Below, one piece after another: positions 25,066-33,380 of a DNA stretch of 64,000 nucleotides. Every line of letters starts with the position of its first letter. Within the stretch, counting starts at the first letter, position 1. Under the pieces are notes generated by a model. That model searched no databases. It was not told the DNA's origin and saw only the letters and a list, made by a program, of their open reading frames with translations. The stretch lies in NCBI GenBank assembly GCA_036558905.1, contig DATBER010000036.1:20805-84804 (forward strand), written 5' to 3'. This stretch comes from DASXRA01 sp036558905 (lineage in GTDB: Bacteria > Actinomycetota > Actinomycetes > Mycobacteriales > Jatrophihabitantaceae). The translations under genes and the position numbers were made by a program.

Positions 25066-26766
25066 GTGCACACGTCAGACAGCACCGAGGAGAATCGTCC
25101 GGGCGGCGTTCCGCGCCGGAGGTTCCTGCAGGGCGCGGGGGTCGTCGCAGCCGGCAGCCTGCTGCCCGGCGCGGCCAACCTGCTGCGAATCGGCAGCGGT
25201 TCCGCGGCGGCGGCCGCGGAGCCGGTCGAGGTCGTCGTGGACGCCGGAGCCCGCGGACCGGTCATCCCGAGCGACTTCACCGGCCTGAGCTTCGAGCGGG
25301 GTGCGCTGAACTCCGGCAACGCGGATGTGCCGGGCTACTTCTTCAGCCCGACGAACCGCGAGCTGGTCACCCTTTTCCGCAACGCGGCGATCAAGAACCT
25401 GCGCGTCGGCGCCGGCACGGTGGACCAGCAGATCCCCGTCGGCACCGGCAGCGACGGCTACAAGGCTGTGGACGAGCTGTTCCGATTCGCGGCCGCTGCC
25501 GGGGTGAGCGTGAACTACAACGTGCGCCTGTTCAACCCGTCCAGCGCTCCCATCCCGGATCTCGTCGCGGACGACGCCGACGCCGCAAACTACATATGGC
25601 GGCGTTACCGCGGCTTGGTCAGCTCGTTTTCGATCGGCAACGAACCGGACTGGCATTCGTTCCACGTCGGCGACCCGGCGATCTTCGAGACCACCCCGAA
25701 CGAGCCGGGCACGGCCTACCCGTCCTACCTCGATACCTGGCGGGAATTCGCCGGGGCCATGCACGCGGCTGCGCCCGGCGCGAAGTTCTCCGGCCCGGAC
25801 ACCGGCAACTACGGCACTCGGGGTGGTGTGCCCTACGTGACGTTCACCCCGGACATGGCAACCGGCATTTCGTGGACCGAGCAGTTCACCAAGGACGAGC
25901 GCGGCTCCGGGCTTCTCAAGGATGCGTACCAGCATTACTACGTCGGCGGCAGTCCTCTCACCACGACCGCCGCACAGGCGATCGACAACATGCTGTCCGC
26001 GGAATGGGTCGAGCAGGCCGAGATCGGCACCCAGCCCACCGGGGCCGACTCCAGTACCACCGCGTACGTTCCGTACCCCTGGCTGTACACGCGCATCGTC
26101 GCGCCGACCGTGGCCGCCGGCCTGCCGGTCCGGCTGACCGAGTCGAACGACTACCTCACCGGGATTCCGGGAGCCAGCGACGCGTTCGCGTCCGCGCTCT
26201 GGGCGCTCGACTACATGCACTGGTGGGCGGCGCACGGGGCGAACGGCGTGAACTTCCACAACAAGCAGTGGATCTACACCGATACCATCACCCCGGCGCT
26301 CGGCAGCTACACCCCGATTCCCGGGTCGTGCAGCGCGCCCGGATGCGGGAACTACCGCGTCGCCCCGAAGGGATACGCCATCAAGGCGTTCGACCTCGGT
26401 GCGCACGGAGAGGTGAAGCCGCTGAGCTTGGCCAAGCCGTCGGACGTCAACCTGACGGCCTACGCGGTCGGCGGCCAACGCGATCTCTACATCACGGTCA
26501 TCAACAAGACGCACGGCGCCGGCAGCACGGACGCGCAGGTGACGATCGAGCCGCAGCACTTCAGTTGGTCCGACGCAACGTCGATCACCCTCGACGCCGG
26601 TGAGCCCGGAGACCCGTCGTCGGCGTCCGCGACGCTCGGCGGTGCGACGATCGGCAACGACGTGCCGTGGCAGGGAAAGTGGAGCCGGATCGGCCCGAGC
26701 GCCGGCGGCCGAGTCGTAGTGACCGTCCGGGCGGCCACCGCCACCGTCGTGCGACTTCACGGCTAG
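25066..26766 (+). CDS. Tat-exported glycoside hydrolase, GH79/GH-A clan type
   Basis: A 566-residue protein from GTG 25066 after AAAGGAGG. The twin-arginine signal (PRRRFLQGAGVVAAG) predicts export in folded form. The body is a TIM-barrel retaining glycosidase: acid/base in SIGNEPDW (E193), nucleophile in VRLTESNDY (E359), and a C-terminal beta domain (VNLTAYAVGGQRDLYITVIN). The pattern is closest to GH79 (beta-glucuronidase/heparanase-like), but GH39 or GH30 relatives cannot be excluded. As last functional gene of the mannoside operon it probably removes side groups from an extracellular glycan before uptake. Confidence 0.72.
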   Translation: MHTSDSTEENRPGGVPRRRFLQGAGVVAAGSLLPGAANLLRIGSGSAAAAAEPVEVVVDAGARGPVIPSDFTGLSFERGALNSGNADVPGYFFSPTNRELVTLFRNAAIKNLRVGAGTVDQQIPVGTGSDGYKAVDELFRFAAAAGVSVNYNVRLFNPSSAPIPDLVADDADAANYIWRRYRGLVSSFSIGNEPDWHSFHVGDPAIFETTPNEPGTAYPSYLDTWREFAGAMHAAAPGAKFSGPDTGNYGTRGGVPYVTFTPDMATGISWTEQFTKDERGSGLLKDAYQHYYVGGSPLTTTAAQAIDNMLSAEWVEQAEIGTQPTGADSSTTAYVPYPWLYTRIVAPTVAAGLPVRLTESNDYLTGIPGASDAFASALWALDYMHWWAAHGANGVNFHNKQWIYTDTITPALGSYTPIPGSCSAPGCGNYRVAPKGYAIKAFDLGAHGEVKPLSLAKPSDVNLTAYAVGGQRDLYITVINKTHGAGSTDAQVTIEPQHFSWSDATSITLDAGEPGDPSSASATLGGATIGNDVPWQGKWSRIGPSAGGRVVVTVRAATATVVRLHG

Positions 26767-26810
26767 CGGGCGTACGTCCGAGGGCCCGCTCGGCGAGGCA
26801 CGAAGATCGC

Positions 26811-27162
26811 ATGGCAGCCGAGCGGGTACCCGTGCTGGAGGTGGGCGGCACGCATGTCAGTGCCGCGTTGATCGATGTCGTGGATTGGTCGATCGTGGCC
26901 GGGACGTTGAGCCGGCACGGGCTGGACGGTCAGGCCTTGGCGGCGCGGTTGTTGGGCGCGTTCGTGGCCGCGGCCGACACCCTGGACGCCGCGGAGGCGG
27001 CTCGTTGGGGGGCCTTGCCCGGACCGTCATCGACACCGCGATCACCACGCTCGGCACTGCGCTCGCCCCTACTTCGACCGCTTCGGCGCCCAGGTGGTCA
27101 TCGGCGGGTCCATGTCAGCCTCCTGGGAGCTGTGCGCCGACTTCTTTAGCACGGATTGCTGA
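26811..27162 (+). pseudogene. ROK-family sugar kinase remnant
   Basis: From ATG 26811 the first ~65 residues match the start of ROK kinases (VPVLEVGGTHVSAALID ... LLGAFVAAADTLDAAEAARWG). Then the central part, including the catalytic Asp region, is deleted. The end of the fold follows in other frames: GLARTVIDTAITTLGTALAP, then FDRFGAQVVIGGSMSASWEL. The remnant ends in a stop at 27160-27162, overlapping the convergent gene by 17 bp. An intact version would have phosphorylated mannose for the isomerase at 16836-18539; the cell must now use another kinase. Confidence 0.75.
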
Positions 27163-28807
27163 TTATGTTGCGGAAGTTGGTGAAGCGCACGACGGTACTG
27201 CCGCCACCGCCGAACCGCAGGTAGGTGAGCGGGAGGAGCGAACCGTACTGAGCGTTGCGTCCGAAGTTGCGGGTCTCGCCGGGCGTGTCGTTGCCGAACT
27301 GCCAGGTGCAGTTGCCTCGGACGTCGGTGTTGGTGAAGAACGGGTAGAACTGTGCGGGCTCACCGGTGTCGGTCAGGGGTATGAGCGTGCAACCCGCACC
27401 GGTCGAGACGTTGCACGTGGGCTCGATGTCCGGCAGGTCGGCCTCGAACGCCGTGCGCTGGTACGGCTGGTCGAGATTTGCTCCGGTCAGCGCGCTGGTG
27501 AACTGGAACGGGGTGGGGTGCAGCTTCGTGTTTCCGTCCGGCCAGACCGGTGTGTAGGAGACGCCATCGAATCCGGTGTTGGTGTCGGTGCATCCCTGTA
27601 CCCGGTACAGCAGTGCCTCGGACGCGGGGAAGCAGAAGTTGTCGTCCTCGTCCGTCGGCTGCTGGTTGGCGCCGCTGCCCTCGGTGTTGCCGGCCGGGCA
27701 GGTGGTCGGGTTGCCGGCGCTGTCGAGCCCGAACGGCGTCGCCGGCACCGTCGCGCCGTTGCAGAACTGGAAGTGGCCGATCTCGTCGGAGAAGGCGACG
27801 TTGTAGCTGTGGGCCGCCCAGATGACCCGCGTCTGCTCGGAAGCGGTGCTGTACATCGGGTGGAACGCGTAGGGGATCGCGTTGCAGCTCGTACCGGTCG
27901 GGTCGTACTGGATCTGGGTGAACCCGTTGGCCGGGCTGGCCGTCATGGAGCCGGACTTGTTGTTGGACAGGTCGTTGATCTGGGCCTGCACACCGTCGCG
28001 GGTGTCGTGAATGCTCACCTGCAACCGGTCACCGGAATTCATGAACAGGTCCTGCCTGGGGTTCGGGGTGTACGTGGCGAGCGTGGCGTCGAGCTGGTTC
28101 GCCGGAGCCTGGGCGACGCCGTTCTTGGTGACGAACGCGAACTGGAAGGTCTCGATGCCGACCTTCGCGGCGCAGGTGTCGTTCTGCAGGGTTCCCGCGA
28201 CCGGGTCCTCGAGCAGGCTGAACACGTTCATCGCCGCACACCACTGGGTGGGGCTGCAGGTGTCGGCGCCCACGGCCTTCGCCCAGGTCGGCCACGGCAC
28301 CCAACCCGGCGGGTAGAACTGCAACTCCAGGAACGCGGTGCCGGGGTGATTCGGCGACACGGCCGGGTCGACGATGTTGCTGTCGCTGTCGGGCGTGCAG
28401 GTCGAGACCTGCTCCGGGTACGACTGGGTGTCGCACAGCGCCATTCCGAACCACAACGAGCCGTTCAGCTCGAAGTTGTAGCCCTTGCCGGGCTGGGTCG
28501 GGTGGGCCGGCGTCGGGTCGTTCGGCAGCGTCACCCCGTAGCGCATGTTGTTCCCCGCGCCGGGCTTGTTCGAGTAGAACAGCAAGGACGGCTCGTCGTG
28601 TCCGACGTACTCGTCCTCGCCGTACACGGCTTTGGAGTCGACGAGGTCCGGGCACTGCGCGCTGTATTCGCACATGATGTTCAGATGCTGGCTCGCGGAT
28701 CGGGTCGGGCTGGCGGATGCCGAACCGGCAGCCGCTGCCGACGCGCCGACGGCGACCGTTGCGGCGAGGATGACTAGCCAGCGTCGGGTGATGGTCTGAC
28801 TGAGCAT
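27146..28807 (-). CDS. Secreted Cys-rich protein of unknown function
   Basis: A 553-residue protein. ATG 28807 is chosen because a clean signal peptide follows (MLSQTITRRWLVILAATVA, cleavage near ASA). The mature part has about 16 cysteines, an even number that suggests disulfides, and is rich in Pro, Asn and aromatic residues. Recurrent patterns such as CEYSAQCPD, SLLFYSNKPGAGNN and HPGTAFLELQFYPPGW look like an actinobacterial secreted family I have seen only as hypothetical. No catalytic motif is evident. It is monocistronic and convergent with the dead ROK gene. The 233-bp space 28808-29040 shows no other gene. Confidence 0.65.
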   Translation of the reverse strand: MLSQTITRRWLVILAATVAVGASAAAAGSASASPTRSASQHLNIMCEYSAQCPDLVDSKAVYGEDEYVGHDEPSLLFYSNKPGAGNNMRYGVTLPNDPTPAHPTQPGKGYNFELNGSLWFGMALCDTQSYPEQVSTCTPDSDSNIVDPAVSPNHPGTAFLELQFYPPGWVPWPTWAKAVGADTCSPTQWCAAMNVFSLLEDPVAGTLQNDTCAAKVGIETFQFAFVTKNGVAQAPANQLDATLATYTPNPRQDLFMNSGDRLQVSIHDTRDGVQAQINDLSNNKSGSMTASPANGFTQIQYDPTGTSCNAIPYAFHPMYSTASEQTRVIWAAHSYNVAFSDEIGHFQFCNGATVPATPFGLDSAGNPTTCPAGNTEGSGANQQPTDEDDNFCFPASEALLYRVQGCTDTNTGFDGVSYTPVWPDGNTKLHPTPFQFTSALTGANLDQPYQRTAFEADLPDIEPTCNVSTGAGCTLIPLTDTGEPAQFYPFFTNTDVRGNCTWQFGNDTPGETRNFGRNAQYGSLLPLTYLRFGGGGSTVVRFTNFRNIISNPC

Positions 28808-29040
28808 GACTGACGCTCCGCATGAGCGGGCCACCGGCTTCTGCAGTCGCTTTGCGTGACCCGCGGCGGCCAAGAGGGGCCACGCTACGAACGCTCCGCT
28901 TTCAGTCGCCGACCACTCTGGCCCGACCGGCCCGCGCGGTCAAGGATGAATCACGCACAGTGACTCCTGGGTCCTCGATCAGCCGGAGACCGGGCGCCGA
29001 GTCGACGCTGACCGGCAGCCCGGTCGGCGAAGCTCGGGGC

Positions 29041-30081
29041 TCAGCGAACGGAAGCGGGTGCCGTCGCCTGCGGGGTGGTCGGCTGGGCGCTGGCGGTGGT
29101 GATTCGCCGGGTCGGGCGGAGGTGGTGACCGGTGATCCACCAGAAGCACAAGCCGATCAGGATGACGGCGACGCCGGTGAACAGCGCGGTCTCGTACCAC
29201 TGGAACGGCCAGTACCGGTTGGCCGGTTGGTAGCTGATGGTCTGGTGGTAGCCGGTCAGGCAGGTACGGGTGGCGACGCACGGGTCGTCGGGATGTACGG
29301 CGATCCGGTTGACGGCGTGCCCGGACGGGTCGGTGATCTGGCTGGACACGATCCAGGCACCGGGCCTGGTCAGGCTGTCTCCCGGCGGCCGCACCAGCTT
29401 GCTGCCCGGGCCCGGGGGCTGGAGCGCGGCAGTGGCGTGCAGCGGCGCCGCGAAGTGGGGTCGGATCCAGGCGAGGACGACGAGGCGGGCGGCGATGTAT
29501 CCGACGAGCGTCGCGGCCATGGCGGGCAGGCTGCGCCGGATCAACAGCCCGGCGGTCAAACCGAACGCGAATGCGAAGGCGGCGTAGCCGATCGGGGCGA
29601 TGTCACGCTCGGAGAAGATCGTCGGGTCGAACTTGTTCTGGGAGATGAGGTCGAAGGGGGTGGACCACCAGGTGACCAGCCAGGTGAGCACGGCTGACGC
29701 GGCCACGCTGGCGGCGCCGACCACGGCAATCTTGGCGCCCAGCCAGCGCGTTCGGGTGACCGATTGGGTCCAGGCCAGTCGGTAGGTGCCGGTGTCGAAC
29801 TCGCGGGCGATGAGCGGCGCGCCCCAGAACACGCCGGTCACGGCCGGCAGGAAGAGGATGAGCACTGAGCCGAGCAGCGTCTGCAGCCACTTGTAGTGCT
29901 GGGTGAAGGCGCTGGTCGCGGTGTCGCAGTCGTTGACCGCGGAGCAGGTCCGGATGCCGCTGGTGTCGTACCAGTGCCGCAGCTGCAGCCCGGTGATGAT
30001 CACTATGACCGCGAGGACCGCGAGCGCTCCGAACACGACGGCCGCTTGGGTACGGAACTGCCGCCAGGCCAGCCAGGTCAT
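29041..30081 (-). CDS. ABC transporter permease (GntR-linked exporter)
   Basis: A 346-residue membrane protein. Helices are visible at about 15-35, 68-90 (LLGSVLILFLPAVTGVFWGA), 115-140, 165-185, 190-208 and 300-320. APLIAREFDTGTYRLAWTQS is typical of ABC-2-like permeases of actinobacterial GntR/ABC cassettes. A long loop (about 220-295) faces outside. The start overlaps the ATPase stop by ATGA. It partners the ATPase at 30078-30968, probably as an exporter or stress-response pump. Confidence 0.85.
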   Translation of the reverse strand: MTWLAWRQFRTQAAVVFGALAVLAVIVIITGLQLRHWYDTSGIRTCSAVNDCDTATSAFTQHYKWLQTLLGSVLILFLPAVTGVFWGAPLIAREFDTGTYRLAWTQSVTRTRWLGAKIAVVGAASVAASAVLTWLVTWWSTPFDLISQNKFDPTIFSERDIAPIGYAAFAFAFGLTAGLLIRRSLPAMAATLVGYIAARLVVLAWIRPHFAAPLHATAALQPPGPGSKLVRPPGDSLTRPGAWIVSSQITDPSGHAVNRIAVHPDDPCVATRTCLTGYHQTISYQPANRYWPFQWYETALFTGVAVILIGLCFWWITGHHLRPTRRITTASAQPTTPQATAPASVR

Positions 30082-30968
30082 CGTGGCACTCCGATCAGGT
30101 GGCCCGGTCGGCCGTGGTCGTGGCTGTCGGGTTCGAGGTAGGCGAGCACGAGGTCCTCCAGGCCGACCGGCTCGACGGCCCAGCTCGGGTCCAGGATCGG
30201 TTGCTCGGTGCGGACGAGCAGCGTGGTCTGCCGGTCGGTGTGGCTGGCCGTGATGACCTGCATGTCAGCCGGGAGCCGGTCGTGGCGGGGACCGGTGAGC
30301 AGGTGGTGGGTGGCGAGCAGGTGCTCGACATCGCCGGCCAGCCGGACGCGGGAGGCGACCAGCACGATCAGGTGGTCGCACACCCGCTCCAGGTCGGCGA
30401 TCAAGTGCGAGGAGAGCACGACACTGACGCCCTGCTCGGCCACGACCTCCATCAGGCCTTGCAGGAATTGCCGGCGAGCGAGCGGGTCGAGGCTGGCCAC
30501 CGGCTCGTCCAGCACCAGCAGCTGCGGTCGCTTGGCCACCGCCACCGTCAACGCCAGCTGGGCGCGTTGCCCGCTGGACAGCTTTCCGGCCGGCTGGCGC
30601 GGGTCGAGGCCGAGTTGCGCGATGCGGTCGGCGGCGAACCGGCGGTCCCAGGACGGGTTGAGGTGCGCGCCCATCCGTAGGTGGTCGGCGACGCTCAGCC
30701 CCGAGTAGGTCGGGGTCTCCTGCGCCATGAAGCCGACCTTGGCGAGCTCGGCCGGTCCTCGTGCCGGTCGGGCGCCGAGGACGTCGATGCGCCCGCACGT
30801 CGGGGTGAGCAGCCCGACGGCGAGGTTCAGCAACGTGGACTTGCCGGCGCCGTTCGGGCCGACCAGCCCGACGACGCGATCGGACGGGATGCGCAGTGTG
30901 CAGTCGGTCAGCGCCCAGTTCCGCCGATACCGCTTGCCGAGCCCGTCGGCCTGGAGGACGGTGCTCAC
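30078..30968 (-). CDS. ABC transporter ATP-binding protein
   Basis: A 296-residue ATPase: Walker A GPNGAGKST (37-45), Q-loop GFMAQETPTYSGLSV, signature LSSGQRAQL, Walker B LLVLDEPV and switch His in SVVLSSHLIADLE. The C-terminal ~70 residues are a variable extension. It overlaps both neighbours by 4 bp and energises the permease encoded downstream. Expression is under the GntR regulator encoded first in the operon. Confidence 0.93.
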   Translation of the reverse strand: MSTVLQADGLGKRYRRNWALTDCTLRIPSDRVVGLVGPNGAGKSTLLNLAVGLLTPTCGRIDVLGARPARGPAELAKVGFMAQETPTYSGLSVADHLRMGAHLNPSWDRRFAADRIAQLGLDPRQPAGKLSSGQRAQLALTVAVAKRPQLLVLDEPVASLDPLARRQFLQGLMEVVAEQGVSVVLSSHLIADLERVCDHLIVLVASRVRLAGDVEHLLATHHLLTGPRHDRLPADMQVITASHTDRQTTLLVRTEQPILDPSWAVEPVGLEDLVLAYLEPDSHDHGRPGHLIGVPR

Positions 30969-31357
30969 GCTATGTCCTGCTCGACGCTGGCCCGAAAGGC
31001 ATCCCGGAACAAGGCCTCGATGCTCTCCTCGTCCAGGCCGGCCCGCCGGGCCTTCGCCAGCCAGCGAGTCAGGTCGCGGCGCAACGGCCCGTGCGCGACC
31101 ACCGAGGCGTCGCGCAGGGTCGCGGTGACGAAGGTGCCGACCCCGGGGCGGGCCGCAACCAGTCCCGCGTGTTCGAGCTCCTTGTACGCCTTCAAGACCG
31201 TGTTCGGATTGATCGCCAGCTGGCCCACCACGTCCTTGACCGTCGGCAGCTGATCACCCTCGTCCAGCAGACCCAGACGCAAGGCCCGCCGCACCTGATC
31301 GACGATCTGCCGATACGGCGATACCCCGGAGCGGGCGTCCAGATGAAACTCGATCAC
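30965..31357 (-). CDS. GntR-family (YtrA subfamily) regulator
   Basis: About 130 residues from a GTG at 31357. An ATG at 31375 is also open, but it lies inside the palindromic operator, while the GTG follows GGAG at normal spacing and gives the usual YtrA start (VIEFHLDARSGVSPYRQIVD). The winged helix is clear: LPTVKDVVGQLAINPNTVLK and LEHAGLVAARPGVGTFV. The short helical tail (DLTRWLAKARRAGLDEESIE) is typical of YtrA. It probably represses its own operon, including the ABC exporter, through the site at 31374-31389. Confidence 0.9.
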   Translation of the reverse strand: MIEFHLDARSGVSPYRQIVDQVRRALRLGLLDEGDQLPTVKDVVGQLAINPNTVLKAYKELEHAGLVAARPGVGTFVTATLRDASVVAHGPLRRDLTRWLAKARRAGLDEESIEALFRDAFRASVEQDIA

Positions 31358-31373
31358 TCGAAGCGCTCCATTC

Positions 31374-31389
31374 ATCTAGGAACCTAGAT
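31374..31389. promoter_or_regulatory. YtrA-type operator, perfect palindrome
   Basis: ATCTAGG-aa-CCTAGAT, 7-bp perfect arms. It lies directly downstream of the -10 box and upstream of the GTG start of the GntR gene, so a bound dimer would block transcription start. Position and symmetry are typical of autoregulated YtrA repressors. Confidence 0.75.
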
Positions 31390-31390
31390 A

Positions 31391-31420
31391 ATTAGAGTAC
31401 TGTGAGTTAGCGCTCGTCAA
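31391..31420 (-). promoter_or_regulatory. Promoter of the GntR-ABC operon
   Basis: On the minus strand TTGACG (31415-31420) and TCTAAT (31391-31396) are 18 bp apart and match sigma-70-type -35 and -10 boxes. The predicted start of transcription falls in the palindrome at 31374-31389. Confidence 0.6.
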
Positions 31421-31437
31421 GACGCGAGCGGGTTCTC

Positions 31438-32610
31438 TTAGCTGCGGCGGGGCAGCCGTACGGTGACGTCAAGGCCGCCGGTGGGAACGGCGGTGGCCCG
31501 GACTGTCCCGTGGTGGATGGTCGCAATGGACGAGACGAGGGCCAGCCCCAGGCCGAAGCCGTTGTGCTGGGTGCGATCGTCGAGCCGGGTGAACGGCAGC
31601 AGGAGCCGCTCGACCTGGTCGGGCGAGATGACCAGGCCGGTGTTGACGACCCGCAGTAGCGAGCTGCCGTTTTCGGTGGTGGTCGAGATCGCCACGGTGC
31701 CGCCGGGCACGTTGTACTGCTCGGCGTTGTCGAGCAGATTGGCGACCAGACGCTCCAGGAGCACGCCGTCGCCGCTGACCGGCGCGTCGTCGAGCGTGCT
31801 GAGCGTGGTTACCTGGCTCGGCGGGCGGGCATCGAGGGCATCTTCGGCGACTGTCGCGAGGTCGAGGGGATCGTGGATGCCGCCCGCCTGCTGGTTGCGG
31901 GCGAGGGTCAGCAAGGCCTCGATCAGCTGCTCGGCGTGGTCGACGGCTTCGCGGACGTCGGCGCTCATGGCCATCAGCTCGTCGCGGGTCGGTTCCGGCT
32001 TGGCGAGCACGACGTCGATGGTGGTGCGCATGAGGGTGAGCGGGGTGCGCAGCTCGTGGCTGGCGTTGGCGATGAATTGCCGCTGGCTGGTGAACGCCCG
32101 CTCGAGACGGGCGAGCATGTCGTCGAAGGTGTCGGCCAGTTCGCGCAGTTCGTCGCGGGGACCGTCCAGCGCGAGACGGTGCGAGAGGTTCTGCTCGCCG
32201 GCGGTCCGAGCGGCGGCGGTGAGCTGATGGACGGGCCGCAGGATCCGGCCGGCGAGTAGCCATCCGGCGACTGCGGCCAGAACGGTGACGCCGGCCAGAG
32301 TGAGCAGCGAGTACAGCAGCAGATGGTCCAGCGTGGTACTGCGCTGGGTCGAGGCGCCGGCCTTCACCCCGTTGGCGTACAGGATCGAGCACTTCTGCTT
32401 CGCGGTGCCGGCCGCCCCGCCCTTGGCGACCTGGTCGTCGACACACTGCTGGATCAGTTTCTCGACGCTCTGCGACGTCCTGGGCGTCGTGTACTTCAGG
32501 TTGTGTGACACGAGCAGGTACGTGACAAGGACCAGCACCGCGCCGCACGCCGCGAACAGCGACGTGTAGAGCAGGGTCAGCCGCGATCGGGCGCTGAGGT
32601 GGCGGGTCAT
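31438..32610 (-). CDS. Two-component sensor histidine kinase
   Basis: A 390-residue kinase. ATG 32610 overlaps the response-regulator stop (ATGA). Layout: helix 1 (about 10-34), a small outside loop (about 35-95) with two cysteines (C56, C74), helix 2 (about 97-120), HAMP, H-box ASHELRTPL (H185), N-box NLLDNAEQYN and G-box GFGLGLALVSSI. The two outside cysteines could form a redox-sensitive disulfide. It signals to the OmpR-type regulator encoded just upstream. Confidence 0.92.
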   Translation of the reverse strand: MTRHLSARSRLTLLYTSLFAACGAVLVLVTYLLVSHNLKYTTPRTSQSVEKLIQQCVDDQVAKGGAAGTAKQKCSILYANGVKAGASTQRSTTLDHLLLYSLLTLAGVTVLAAVAGWLLAGRILRPVHQLTAAARTAGEQNLSHRLALDGPRDELRELADTFDDMLARLERAFTSQRQFIANASHELRTPLTLMRTTIDVVLAKPEPTRDELMAMSADVREAVDHAEQLIEALLTLARNQQAGGIHDPLDLATVAEDALDARPPSQVTTLSTLDDAPVSGDGVLLERLVANLLDNAEQYNVPGGTVAISTTTENGSSLLRVVNTGLVISPDQVERLLLPFTRLDDRTQHNGFGLGLALVSSIATIHHGTVRATAVPTGGLDVTVRLPRRS

Positions 32611-33287
32611 ATCCGGTAGCCCACGCCGATCACGGTTTCGATCAACGGAGGGTGGCCGAGTTTGCGTCGCAGCCGGGCGATCGTGACTGCAACCGTGTTG
32701 CTGAACGGATCGGCGTGCGCGTCCCAGACGTGCTCGAGCAGCTCTTCGGCGCTGACCGTGGCGCCGTCGGCGCCGGCGAGACATTCGAGGACCCCGAACT
32801 CCTTGCGAGTCAGGGTCAGTGGCTGCCCGCCACGGGTGGCCCGGTGGCGAGCTCGGTCGACGAGCAGGTCGCCGCGCTCGATGATCGCCGTAGTCCCGGG
32901 TACGCGCCGGCCCAGGGCCCGAACCCGGGCGACCAGCTCGTGGAAGGCGAACGGCTTGCCCAGGTAGTCGTCGGCCCCGAGCTCGAGTCCGGCCACCCGC
33001 TCGTCGACCTCGCACGCGGCGGTGAGCATCAGGATGCGGCTCGACGAGCCGGCGCGGACGAGCTCGCGGCAGACGCGATCACCGTGGACGGCGGGCAGGT
33101 CACGGTCGAGGACCAGGACGTCGTACTCGGTGGTGGCCGCGTGCTCCAGCGCGGCGGCGCCGTCGTAGACGACGTCGACGGCCAAGCCCGCGTCACGCAG
33201 GCCCTCGCCGATGCGATTGGCCAACGTGACGTGGTCCTCGACGACCAGGACTCGCACCTGCACATGGTGCCCCAGAACGAGTGACAT
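32607..33287 (-). CDS. OmpR-family response regulator
   Basis: Up to 226 residues. The receiver domain has the phospho-acceptor D61 (VLVLDRDLP) and the conserved Lys (YLGKPF). The C-terminal winged helix has LTLTRKEFGVLECLAGADG and TVAVTIARLRRKLG. Start is uncertain: ATG 33287, or downstream GTGs nearer the family start VRVLVVEDH. It is first in the operon with its kinase and divergent from the lipoprotein/MacAB-like operon, which is its most likely target; the 93-bp common region is short. Confidence 0.92.
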   Translation of the reverse strand: MSLVLGHHVQVRVLVVEDHVTLANRIGEGLRDAGLAVDVVYDGAAALEHAATTEYDVLVLDRDLPAVHGDRVCRELVRAGSSSRILMLTAACEVDERVAGLELGADDYLGKPFAFHELVARVRALGRRVPGTTAIIERGDLLVDRARHRATRGGQPLTLTRKEFGVLECLAGADGATVSAEELLEHVWDAHADPFSNTVAVTIARLRRKLGHPPLIETVIGVGYRI

Positions 33288-33380
33288 CCGTCTAACGATC
33301 TCCGTTGCGCTCCTGTCATGGGTGCCCGGCTACACCTGGAGGCCGCCGCGGCGCCGCGGACCACCCGAACGGAGCAGCCC

